Below, in pieces: positions 43,997 to 52,582 of a stretch of DNA of 64,000 nucleotides. The notes under the pieces are model-generated. The model was not told the origin of the DNA. It saw only the letters and a list, made by a program, of their open reading frames with translations, and ran no database searches. The translations under genes and the position numbers were made by a program. This DNA comes from Bin5 sp965242905 (lineage in GTDB: Bacteria; Chloroflexota; Anaerolineae; Caldilineales; Caldilineaceae). The stretch covers positions 992,001-1,056,000 of the forward strand of contig CBDETM010000002.1 of NCBI GenBank assembly GCA_965242905.1, read 5' to 3'. Each line of letters opens with the position of its first letter. Positions within the stretch are counted from its first letter, which is position 1.

Positions 43997-45909
43997 GGGG
44001 TCGTGTCCGCTTGGCCCTGGTCCAGAAATTGGGCGGCCTGGAGGCGATAGAGGCGGGCGTACTCGCCGTTGTGGTCGATCAGTTGGGTGTGGGAGCCGGC
44101 TGCCTGGATGCGCCCGTTTGCCAGGTAGAGAATGCGGTCGGCCATGCGCACGGTGGAGAAGCGGTGGCTGATCAGAAGTGTGATGCGATCGCGGGTGAGC
44201 TCGTGAAAGCGCGTGTAGATCTCGTGCTCGGTCTGCACGTCGAGCGAGGCTGTGGGTTCGTCAAGGACGAGAAGCTGGGCGTCGCGCAGGTAGGCCCTGG
44301 AGAGGGCCAGCTTCTGCCACTCCCCGTCTGAGAGCTCGCGGCCGCCAAATTCACGACCCAGTTGCGTGTCCAGCCCGTCCGGAAGCCGGTCCACCAGTTC
44401 AGCGGCGCCGGCGCGCGCTGCTGCGCTGGAAAGTCGATCTGCGTCTTGCCGGAGCTCGACCTGGCCCATGCCGATGTTCTCACCGGCGGTCAGTTCGTAG
44501 CGTACAAAGTCCTGAAAGATGACTCCCATCTGGCGGCGCAGCTCGTTCAGATCGTAATCCCGCAGGTCGACGCCATTCAGCAGGATGCGGCCGGAGGTCG
44601 GGTCGTACAACCGCAGAAGCAGTTTGACAATCGTAGTCTTGCCAGCACCGTTGCGGCCAACGAGGGCCACACACTCATCAGGAGCCATGGCAAAAGAAAG
44701 GTCGCGCAGCACCTGATCGGTGCTGCCCGGATAGGTGAAGGAGACGTTTTCGAAGGTAATGCTCTGTAACCGGATTGCGTGGGCCGTCTCTCCGGTCTCA
44801 GCAGGCAGCGGCCCGTCGGACGACGCGGCTGAATTGTTGAAAGACGCGCCGCGCTGTGGTAGATCGGGGGGCGCATCGAGAGTCCGGAACAGGCTGGGCA
44901 GAAAGCCCAACACAAGCGGCAGGAGTCCGATTTCGGTGCCCAAGGCGATCAGGTTCACCTGCAGAACAGTGGCGGCGCCTCCGTAAAGCGCCAGGTCGCC
45001 GACTGTGCGTTCGCCCTGCAGGATCATCCAGGCGACATAGACGTAGACCGCAGATGAGGCAACTGTGGCCAGGATAGACGCGAGTGAGACTTTGACGGCC
45101 AGAGGCCTGCGCATCTGGTTGAGTGACTCGGTCGTGCTGGCGAATATGGAATCGTATCGGCGGCGAAAGAACGGCCCCATCCCGTACAGATGCACGTCTT
45201 TGGCGGCGTCCGGGGTCAGAAGAAGCTCGCGGCTGTATTCAAGGCGGCGCGATTCGGGGGTCTGGATGTAGAGATGGCTGATAGTACGTTCGCTGTACTC
45301 CCATTGCCGCTTCATCTGCGGCAGTGCGGCCAGGACTAGAAGGAACGGGACGAGAGGATGCAGTGCAAACAGCACCAGTGCCAGGGCGCCGGCAGTGAAG
45401 AGTTCTATCGCCGCACGCCCCACGTAAATGGTCAGATCCAGCGCGCCGCGCGTGGAACGTTTGCGGGCCCGTTGGAGGTCGTCAGCAAAGTCAGGATCCT
45501 CGAAGCGAGCCAGGCCTTGCAGACGGTTGGCGGCGCGAATGATCTGCTCTGTCACATAGCCGGTGAGCCGGTCAGCGGCCAGGCCCTGAAATGTCGAAGA
45601 GAAAGGCTGGATGAGCTGGCCCAAAGCCAGTGCTGCCGCAGTCAACCCAGTCCAGACCAGCAGAGGAAACAGGGCCGCTGCGGAATCCAGGTTTTGGAGC
45701 AGACCCAAGTCAAACGCGGCGCGGTCGATCACCACCCGCGTCAGCGCGAGCTGGAGGGGAACCAGAAGCGCCTGCAATAACATCAACATGACGAATCCAA
45801 CCAGGAGGCGGGGACTGGAGCGCCATACAAGAAGTACTGCCAGCCTGAGGATGCGCACGGTCTCTTGAAATTGCTGCAAGGTCAGCTTGGATTCAGCAGA
45901 GTCCATCAT
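43993..45909 (-). CDS. ABC exporter half-transporter, partner subunit
   Basis: A 638-residue membrane-plus-ATPase protein. Walker A is GRNGAGKTT, Walker B VLDEPTASLD and the H-loop SHRFSTV; the signature reads LSDGEWQ with Asp in place of the usual second Gly. Both catalytic Glu residues of the pair are present, so this is not a clearly degenerate-site heterodimer. The frame opens five codons earlier, but GGGAG fits the ATG pair at 45909/45906 better. Confidence 0.88.
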   Translation of the reverse strand: MMDSAESKLTLQQFQETVRILRLAVLLVWRSSPRLLVGFVMLMLLQALLVPLQLALTRVVIDRAAFDLGLLQNLDSAAALFPLLVWTGLTAAALALGQLIQPFSSTFQGLAADRLTGYVTEQIIRAANRLQGLARFEDPDFADDLQRARKRSTRGALDLTIYVGRAAIELFTAGALALVLFALHPLVPFLLVLAALPQMKRQWEYSERTISHLYIQTPESRRLEYSRELLLTPDAAKDVHLYGMGPFFRRRYDSIFASTTESLNQMRRPLAVKVSLASILATVASSAVYVYVAWMILQGERTVGDLALYGGAATVLQVNLIALGTEIGLLPLVLGFLPSLFRTLDAPPDLPQRGASFNNSAASSDGPLPAETGETAHAIRLQSITFENVSFTYPGSTDQVLRDLSFAMAPDECVALVGRNGAGKTTIVKLLLRLYDPTSGRILLNGVDLRDYDLNELRRQMGVIFQDFVRYELTAGENIGMGQVELRQDADRLSSAAARAGAAELVDRLPDGLDTQLGREFGGRELSDGEWQKLALSRAYLRDAQLLVLDEPTASLDVQTEHEIYTRFHELTRDRITLLISHRFSTVRMADRILYLANGRIQAAGSHTQLIDHNGEYARLYRLQAAQFLDQGQADTTP

Positions 45910-46066
45910 CAAGACCGCTCCCAATGCAGGACGTAGGCTTCGGCGTGCTTGGTGCGAAGACAGGGAATTTGAATTCAGTTTTGGCGAGGTTGTTCGGGGT
46001 CCTGGCTGTCTCGGGCCGGCGTCTCAGAGTCGTCGATTGGCTGGCGGCATCTCCACTTCAGGATGG

Positions 46067-47344
46067 CTAGCCGCTGCGGCCGAACATATTGTCTCGCTCA
46101 GGACCGACGGAGACGTAGGAGACGGGCACGCCGGCCAGCTCGGAGATGCGGTTTACGTAGTCGCGTGCCTGGGCGGGCAGTGCTGCCCAACTGCCGCAGC
46201 CGGTTGTGGGTCCATCCCAGCCGGGCATCTCCTCCCAGAGGGGTTGCGCACGCATGAGCAGAGAGGTGTCGGGGACGGTGTCGGTGAGCACGGTGCCGTC
46301 CTCGAGGCGGTAGCCGGTGCAGATCTTGAGCGTTTCGATGCCGTCGAGGACATCCAGTTTGGTGATGGCGAGGCCGGTCATGCCGTTGAGCCAGGCGGCG
46401 TAGCGGATGGCAACGCCGTCGAACCAGCCGCAGCGGCGCGGGCGGCCGGTGGTGGCGCCGAACTCCTGGCCGACGTCCTGCATACGCTTGCCGATGTCGT
46501 CGTGCAGCTCCACGGGAAAGGGGCCGTCTCCGACGCAAGTACTGTAGGCTTTGCAAACGCCGAAAACCTCGTCGAGGGAGCCGGCAGGCAGACCGGCGCC
46601 GGAGGGGGCGAAGGCTGCCGTGGGATGGCTGCTGGTGACGTAGGGGTAGATGCCCCAGTCGAGGTCGCGCATAACGCCAAGCTGGCCTTCGAGCAGGATA
46701 TCGTTCTTTGCTTCCAGCGCCATGCGCAGGATGGGCGCGGTGTCGACGATGCGGGGGGCCAGCTGCAGACGGTACTCCATCAGGAGATCGAACATCTCGC
46801 GGCCGTCGACGGGCTGCCCGCCAAGAATAGTCAGTTTCTGGTTTATGGTGCGTAGAGCGCCGTCCAGCCGTCCTTCCAGCCAGTCCGTCTGGAGGAGGTC
46901 GCCGATGCGCAGGCCGGAGCGGGTGGCCTTGTCGCTGTAGGCCGGGCCGACGCCGCGCATGGTTGTGCCGATGGTGTCGGCGCCGCGGGCCTGCTCCTCC
47001 AGCTCGTCGAGGGTGCGGTGGTAGGGCATGACCATCTGGGCGCGGCTGCTGATCCAGAGGCGGTCGCAGCTGACGCCTATCGACTTGAGGTGGGCGATCT
47101 CTTCCAGCAGCGACTGCGGGTTGACAACGCAGCCGGTGCCGATGATGTTGTGGACGTTCGGATAGAAGATGCCGCAGGGAATGATATGGAGTACCGTTTT
47201 GCCGTAGTCGTTGACGACGGTATGGCCGGCGTTGTCACCGCCCTGGAAGCGTATGACATAGCTGGCCCGTTTGGCCAGGTAATCGACGATGCGACCTTTT
47301 CCCTCATCGCCCCACTGGGCGCCGACGACGGCTGTTACAGTCAT
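46067..47344 (-). CDS. purA: Adenylosuccinate synthetase
   Basis: A 425-residue GTP-dependent enzyme making adenylosuccinate from IMP and aspartate. It starts with the P-loop VVGAQWGDEGKGRIVDYLA and has QGGDNAGHTV, GTTMRGVGPAYSDK and the aspartate-binding stretch GATTGRPRRCGWFD. The ATG lies one base after the guaB stop (TAG-A-ATG), placing both IMP branch enzymes in one coupled operon. Confidence 0.97.
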   Translation of the reverse strand: MTVTAVVGAQWGDEGKGRIVDYLAKRASYVIRFQGGDNAGHTVVNDYGKTVLHIIPCGIFYPNVHNIIGTGCVVNPQSLLEEIAHLKSIGVSCDRLWISSRAQMVMPYHRTLDELEEQARGADTIGTTMRGVGPAYSDKATRSGLRIGDLLQTDWLEGRLDGALRTINQKLTILGGQPVDGREMFDLLMEYRLQLAPRIVDTAPILRMALEAKNDILLEGQLGVMRDLDWGIYPYVTSSHPTAAFAPSGAGLPAGSLDEVFGVCKAYSTCVGDGPFPVELHDDIGKRMQDVGQEFGATTGRPRRCGWFDGVAIRYAAWLNGMTGLAITKLDVLDGIETLKICTGYRLEDGTVLTDTVPDTSLLMRAQPLWEEMPGWDGPTTGCGSWAALPAQARDYVNRISELAGVPVSYVSVGPERDNMFGRSG

Positions 47345-47345
47345 T

Positions 47346-48953
47346 CTAGTTTCCTGGATTCACTTGGTAGTTTGGCGCCTCTTTTGTAATGACGACGCTG
47401 TGCGGATGGCTTTCCTGGTAGCCTGCCGGGCTGATGCGCACGAAACGGGCCTTGCGCCACAGGTCGGGCAGATTCTGCGCGCCGACGTAGCCCATCCCCG
47501 AGCGAAGACCGCCAAGGAGCTGGAAGACGAACTCGTTGAGGAAACCCTTGTAGGGAACCTGCCCTTCGATGCCTTCGGGTACGGTCTTGCCGCCGATATC
47601 GGGTGAAGCGCCGTTGAGCGACTGTGCGCTGGCATAGCGGTCGGCGGCGCGGCCCTTCATGGCGCCGATGCTGCCCATGCCCCGGTACTCCTTGAAGGAA
47701 CGACCCTCGCGGATGACGATTTCGCCGGGAGATTCGTGCAGACCGGCGAGGAGGCCGCCGAGCATCACGGCGGAGGCACCGCACGCAAGGGCTTTGGTGA
47801 TATCTCCGCTGTAGCGGATGCCGCCGTCGGCGATCAAGGAAACACCGCAGGATTGGGCGGCTTCGGCGCAGGTGGAGATGGCGGTGAGCTGGGGCATGCC
47901 GGCGCCGGAGACGATGCGGGTCGTGCAGATGGAACCTGCGCCGACACCGACTTTGACCACGTCGGCGCCGGCCTCCGTCAGCACCTGCACGCCCTCGGCG
48001 GTGACGACGTTACCGGCGAGGATCGGCAGTTCGGGGTAACGCGCACGGACCGCTCTCACGGTATCGATAACGCCCTGTGTATGTCCGTGGGCGGTGTCGA
48101 CGGCAAGGGCATCCGCGCCGGCGTTGACGAGGCTTTCGGCGCGCTGCAGTCCCGGTGCACCGACGCCGATTGCGCCGGCGACGAGCAGGCGGCCGCGGTC
48201 GTCTTTGGCGGAGTGGGGGAAGTCCTGCCGTTTGAGAATATCCTTATAGGTAATCAGCCCCTTGAGGTAGCCGTCCGCGTCGACAAGTGGCAGTTTCTCG
48301 ATGCGGTAGCGATGCAGGATCTCCTGCGCCTCGTCCAGGGTCGTGCCAAGCTGGGCGGTGATCAAGTTCTCCGAAACCATGTATTCGGAGATGGGGCGCT
48401 GGTGATCGGTGGCGAAGCGGACATCGCGGTTGGTGAGAATGCCCAGCAACAGGTTGTCGTCGTCGGTGATGGGTACGCCGCTGATATGGTAGCGGCTCAT
48501 GACGGCTTCGGCGTCGGCCAGGGAGTTATCGGCTCGCAGGGTAATTGGATCGACGATCATGCCGCTCTCGCTGCGTTTGACCTTGTCGACCTCTTCGGCC
48601 TGCTGCGTCACCGAGAGATTGCGATGAATCACGCCCAACCCACCTTGCCGGGCAAGGGCGATTGCCAGGTCCGCCTCAGTAACCGTATCCATGGCGGCGC
48701 TAATGAGCGGGATATTGAGTGCGAGCTTGGGATGGAGTTGTGTGCTGATGTCGACGTCGGAGGGCAGCACTTCGGCGAAACCGGGTACGAGCAGAACGTC
48801 GTCGAAAGTCATCGCGTTCCGGGTGAACATGGCGTCGGTCAGGGAGAGGCCTGCAGCGGACAGGATGTCTCCGTCTTGGCGCGCATCTTCCGAGTTGGAC
48901 CTTGGGGCGTAGGGAGAACCGTTGCGTGTACTTTTCATTACAGGAACAGTCAT
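47346..48953 (-). CDS. guaB: IMP dehydrogenase
   Basis: A 535-residue enzyme oxidising IMP to XMP. The N-terminal catalytic part begins FDDVLLVPG; two CBS domains are inserted (IVDPITLRADNSLADAEAVM; MVSENLITAQLGTTLDEA). The active-site loop is GVGAGSICTTRIVSGAG with the catalytic Cys, followed by DGGIRYSGDI and YRGMGSIGAM. The frame extends 25 codons upstream, but GGAGG stands 9 nt before the ATG at 48953. The 30 or so residues before the core are poorly conserved. Confidence 0.96.
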   Translation of the reverse strand: MTVPVMKSTRNGSPYAPRSNSEDARQDGDILSAAGLSLTDAMFTRNAMTFDDVLLVPGFAEVLPSDVDISTQLHPKLALNIPLISAAMDTVTEADLAIALARQGGLGVIHRNLSVTQQAEEVDKVKRSESGMIVDPITLRADNSLADAEAVMSRYHISGVPITDDDNLLLGILTNRDVRFATDHQRPISEYMVSENLITAQLGTTLDEAQEILHRYRIEKLPLVDADGYLKGLITYKDILKRQDFPHSAKDDRGRLLVAGAIGVGAPGLQRAESLVNAGADALAVDTAHGHTQGVIDTVRAVRARYPELPILAGNVVTAEGVQVLTEAGADVVKVGVGAGSICTTRIVSGAGMPQLTAISTCAEAAQSCGVSLIADGGIRYSGDITKALACGASAVMLGGLLAGLHESPGEIVIREGRSFKEYRGMGSIGAMKGRAADRYASAQSLNGASPDIGGKTVPEGIEGQVPYKGFLNEFVFQLLGGLRSGMGYVGAQNLPDLWRKARFVRISPAGYQESHPHSVVITKEAPNYQVNPGN

Positions 48954-49095
48954 CAGATTTCCTCCCGGAGCTTTATGGATTCTGCTAGCGTTTCGTCTGA
49001 TGTCGCGATAGTCTTCCGCTCCTGCCAAAAGTAAAAACAGCTTGAATCACCTTGGTCCATTTTACCACCGGCCGGGAAAGGGGCGCGAATTGGAA

Positions 49096-49141
49096 GGGGT
49101 TGGGAGCTAGGGGTTAGAAGGTAGGGGCCAGGGGTTAGGGG
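49096..49141 (+). repeat. G-tract repeat with G-quadruplex potential
   Basis: Six G-runs of three or four lie in 46 nt on the plus strand, four of them as GGGG with loops of 10, 3 and 3 nt, built from AGGGGTTAG-like units. It lies between hisE and guaB, in the template strand for the minus-strand genes. Confidence 0.6.
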
Positions 49142-49239
49142 TCGGTAAAAGCCTGATTAGGTGAGGAAAGTGAGAGGCGCCTTGGGCGGCCTGATTCGGG
49201 GACATGTCTTGACTGTTGTCTGGTCATCGCGACTGGCTG

Positions 49240-49521
49240 TCATTTGAAGCGGCGGGCCAGTTCGGCTTCCACGTCCGGCCAGGAGAGCCCGCGCTGTTCG
49301 AGGAGTACGAGGCTGTGGTAGAAGAGATCGGCCAATTCCGAGACGAGGCGCTCGTCGCTTTCTTCAAGGGCGGCGACCACGACTTCGACCGCTTCCTCAC
49401 CGACCTTTTGGGCGATCTTGCCGGTACCTGAAGCTATGAGCCGGGCAGTATATGATTCTGGCGAGGGATTGGCCTTGCGGTCGGCGATGGTGGCGGAGAG
49501 AGAACTGATAAGTTGGGACAT
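49240..49521 (-). CDS. hisE: Phosphoribosyl-ATP pyrophosphatase
   Basis: A 93-residue all-helical enzyme for the second step of histidine synthesis. The metal-binding motif KVGEEAVEVVVAA and SELADLFYHSLVLL are typical. It is a stand-alone HisE, not fused to HisI. It follows the UvrD-like gene by 69 nt on the same strand. Confidence 0.95.
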   Translation of the reverse strand: MSQLISSLSATIADRKANPSPESYTARLIASGTGKIAQKVGEEAVEVVVAALEESDERLVSELADLFYHSLVLLEQRGLSWPDVEAELARRFK

Positions 49522-49590
49522 TTGGCGATCCGTTTCGTTCTTGTTGGGAGTCAGCAGTGTTGGGCACAGTGAGGGGCGGAAGGTTGGGGG

Positions 49591-51597
49591 CTAACTAGCA
49601 GGTGTTGGACGCGCCTTTGGCTGACTTCGCAAGTCTTTCAAGATGATCTCTTCGGCAAGGGCTCGTCGGATCTCTTCGCAGGGCTCTTCGTCGGCGACCA
49701 GAACCAGCAGCTCCCTGGCGCGTGTCATGGCTACGTATAGCCGGTCCAGTTCCAATTGACGCGATTCCAAGTCCTGATCGGGGTCAGAATTCCGTTCCTC
49801 GCTGTCAGTGTCTCCGCTGCTATCTGGAAACTGCGTTGCACCCAGACGAGGAAGGAAGACGGCTCGAAATTCCAGTCCCCGGGCACGGTCGTACGTGCCC
49901 ACTCTGATTCCATCACCCGTAAGCCCGTCACGAGTAAGTTGGACGCAATGTATGCCTTCACTCTGCAGGAATCCGATAGTAAGCTCAACCTGGTTGTTGT
50001 GTTTCAGGAAGACTGCAATCTCATTTGCGCTGTATTTTTGGGCCGCACTGAATTCGCGAATCTTCTGGCACAGATAGAGTAATTCGCCGTTGCCATCCAC
50101 AAGGACCAGATTCGGTTTCTCCTCCTCGCGTTCGTGAAAGCCCAGTTCGGCGTCGAGGATGTACTTGTCGTCTTCATGGTCCAATGCAACCATTTCGCGG
50201 CCCCGAACCCGCTTGGCGGCGCGATAGACGGCCGGCGCATTGCGGTAGTTCTTTCTGAGCACCTGCGCCCGGCCGGCAATATCCAGGCTTGCCCAGCCGA
50301 GCCGGTAGCCTCCGGCATAGATACGCTGTGCAGGGTCATCCAATATGAGGATGCCATCTTTGGGCACGGGATTACCGGGTGACCCTGCAACGAGGGCGCG
50401 CACAAGCTGCAACTCGACCAAGGTCACATCCTGGGCTTCATCCACGACGACGCAGCGGTAGGGGGCTTGTGCGAGACTTTGAACAGCATCTCTGACCCGA
50501 ATCCTCTTGTCTGCAAACGTAACCGCGTTGCGTTCACTCAGCTTTCCTGCCCAGTGTTCAAACAACTCCCATACCAACTTGCGCAGGTTCTGAGAAAAAG
50601 ATCGCTTGCGTCCAATGCGTTCGACGGTAAGATAGTGATCAAGGCTCTGCAGATCGTTCCCCTTGATCACTCTCTCAATCTCTTCTTTCAGGTAGTCCGG
50701 GCTAATCCTCTCCAGAGGGGAACCGGCAATGAGCTCCTTGCAAGCAGCTTCGAATGTCTGGTCAACCAGAGAAAAATGTGCCGGCGTCCAGCTGTCGTAT
50801 TGGTAGACAATTCTGTCGATGTTAGCGAATTCGACATTCGAGGGGGCCATGGGGAGGTTGCGAAAGCGCCTTTCGAGCAGTTCGGCCAGCGATCTGCTGT
50901 TCGAGGTGAAAAGCACTGTGTCATCGGGATACCGGCGGGCCAGCTCCGCCAGTCGATGCAGCCCGATCACTGTCTTGCCTGTGCCGGCTGCGCCGCGAAT
51001 TCGAGCGGCCCCCGACCAGTGGCGGCTGACAAGAGGCTTCTGGTCCGGATGGAGAAAGAGCTGCCATTCCTCAAAGTCGCCGCGGATGACGCGCCGAATC
51101 AGGTCCTCGATGAGGAGGGAGTCGGTCGGGACGGATTCTGATGCCTGAGGCGAATGTGGCGAGGTGTCCGGCTCTTGCTCAGGAATGTCAGGCAGCGAAG
51201 GTTGATGCGGCTTTCTTGTGGAATCGCGCTTCAGGGATAGCGGAATGTCAGGAACCGAAACCTGCAGATCGGCCAGTTCTTCAGAAGCCAGATCGACATA
51301 GTGGTCTCGTCTTTCGGCCCAGTCATACATGGCATCATGGTGCCCTGCGTTGACGAAGACGAACTGGCCGTCATCTGCTGCCACGAGGATGCGCAGTTCG
51401 AGTGAAGCCCTTAATGACCAGAGGTTGCTCTTGGGCCCGCCGCCCAGTTTTTCGAAATTGAGACCCGGGTTTGCCGGGTCCTGGTTGAACTGGGAAACGG
51501 CGGTAACGAAACGCGCCTGATCCTGCGGGGTCAGCCGCCGGGTGTGGCGAATCTGCTGATCGAAGAACCGGGTCATGGCCAGCTTAACACTGTCCAT
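49591..51597 (-). CDS. UvrD-family helicase with N-terminal RelE/ParE-like domain
   Basis: A 668-residue fusion. Residues 1-100 resemble the RelE/ParE toxin fold (NPGLNFEKLGG, NLWSLRASLELRILV, VFVNAGHHDAMYDWAERR). A disordered Ser/Pro linker leads to an SF1 helicase: Walker A GAAGTGKTV at 202-210, Walker B VVVDEAQD at 383-390 and motif VI LYVAMTRARELL near 635. Helicases of this architecture occur widely, but their role is not settled; defence or RNA/DNA repair are possible. It sits between hisF and hisE on the same strand, an odd place for it. Confidence 0.85.
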   Translation of the reverse strand: MDSVKLAMTRFFDQQIRHTRRLTPQDQARFVTAVSQFNQDPANPGLNFEKLGGGPKSNLWSLRASLELRILVAADDGQFVFVNAGHHDAMYDWAERRDHYVDLASEELADLQVSVPDIPLSLKRDSTRKPHQPSLPDIPEQEPDTSPHSPQASESVPTDSLLIEDLIRRVIRGDFEEWQLFLHPDQKPLVSRHWSGAARIRGAAGTGKTVIGLHRLAELARRYPDDTVLFTSNSRSLAELLERRFRNLPMAPSNVEFANIDRIVYQYDSWTPAHFSLVDQTFEAACKELIAGSPLERISPDYLKEEIERVIKGNDLQSLDHYLTVERIGRKRSFSQNLRKLVWELFEHWAGKLSERNAVTFADKRIRVRDAVQSLAQAPYRCVVVDEAQDVTLVELQLVRALVAGSPGNPVPKDGILILDDPAQRIYAGGYRLGWASLDIAGRAQVLRKNYRNAPAVYRAAKRVRGREMVALDHEDDKYILDAELGFHEREEEKPNLVLVDGNGELLYLCQKIREFSAAQKYSANEIAVFLKHNNQVELTIGFLQSEGIHCVQLTRDGLTGDGIRVGTYDRARGLEFRAVFLPRLGATQFPDSSGDTDSEERNSDPDQDLESRQLELDRLYVAMTRARELLVLVADEEPCEEIRRALAEEIILKDLRSQPKARPTPAS

Positions 51598-51720
51598 CTC
51601 TACTCCACATTCTCCTCAGACACGCCGGCACTCTGGTCCTGACAGAAATCCATGGCGGCAGACCATCTCACTTACAAGTCACTGCCAGGCCAGGGATTGC
51701 CCTAACGGAAAGCGTACACG

Positions 51721-52500
51721 TCAGGTGATGGCGTCTTCGGGCAGGCGCACGGGCACGCCGCGTTCGATCAAGTGCCGCTTGACGTCCATCACCTGGAGCT
51801 GGCGGAAGTGAAAAAGGCTGGCGGCCAGGGCCGCTTCGGCGCCCCCTTGGGTAAGGGCGGCTTCGAAGTCCTCCGGCCGGCCGGCGCCGCCGCTGGCGAT
51901 GACCGGGATGCTGACGGCGTCGGAGATGGCGCGGGTCAGGGATACGTCATAGCCTTCCTGCGTGCCGTCGCCGTCCATGGAGGTCAGCAGAATTTCGCCG
52001 GCGCCGAGCTCTTCCACTTTTTTGGCCCATTCAACGGCATCGATGCCTGTGTTAATGCGGCCTCCACTTATGAATACGTCCCACCCTTCGGCGGCGTCGC
52101 GGCGGCGGGCGTCGATGGCAACGACGATGCACTGGCTGCCGAAGCGGCGTGCACCCTCGCTGACGATCTCCGGGTTGCGCACGGCGGCGCTGTTCACGCT
52201 GACTTTGTCGGCGCCGGCCAGCAGAATGGCGCGCATATCGTCAACGTTTCGAATGCCGCCGCCGACGGTAAACGGGATGAAGACGGTGTCGGCGACGCGG
52301 CGCACCATTTCGGCGACGATATCGCGCGCCTCGTGGGTGGCGGTGATATCGAGAAAGACCAGTTCATCGGCGCCCTCGCGATCATAGACATGGGCCTGTT
52401 CAACCGGGTCGCCGGCGTCGACCAGGTCTACAAAGTTGATGCCCTTGACGACGCGCCCATCCTTGACGTCGAGACAGGGAATGATTCGTTTGGCGAGCAA
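51721..52500 (-). CDS. hisF: Imidazole glycerol phosphate synthase subunit HisF
   Basis: A 259-residue (beta/alpha)8 cyclase that with HisH makes IGP and AICAR. It begins LAKRIIPCLDVKDGRVVKG and has catalytic Asp residues in CLDVKDG and LLTSMDGDGTQ, plus VIASGGAG for phosphate binding. The frame is open far upstream into the HisA-Nudix gene; there is no ATG in the right place, and GGAGGT precedes a TTG at 52500, which I take as the start. Confidence 0.95.
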   Translation of the reverse strand: MLAKRIIPCLDVKDGRVVKGINFVDLVDAGDPVEQAHVYDREGADELVFLDITATHEARDIVAEMVRRVADTVFIPFTVGGGIRNVDDMRAILLAGADKVSVNSAAVRNPEIVSEGARRFGSQCIVVAIDARRRDAAEGWDVFISGGRINTGIDAVEWAKKVEELGAGEILLTSMDGDGTQEGYDVSLTRAISDAVSIPVIASGGAGRPEDFEAALTQGGAEAALAASLFHFRQLQVMDVKRHLIERGVPVRLPEDAIT

Positions 52501-52582
52501 GTCTACCTCCAGTGGCGGCAAGTGCGGCGTTGCAGGAACAGCGGGTCGCAGCCGGTTCAACAGCTCGTACAGTTCACTCGTT

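Noticed and set aside
43993..45909. A degenerate ATP site in the ABC exporter pair
   Set aside because: Only the LSDGE signature differs; both Walker B glutamates and H-loop histidines are intact.
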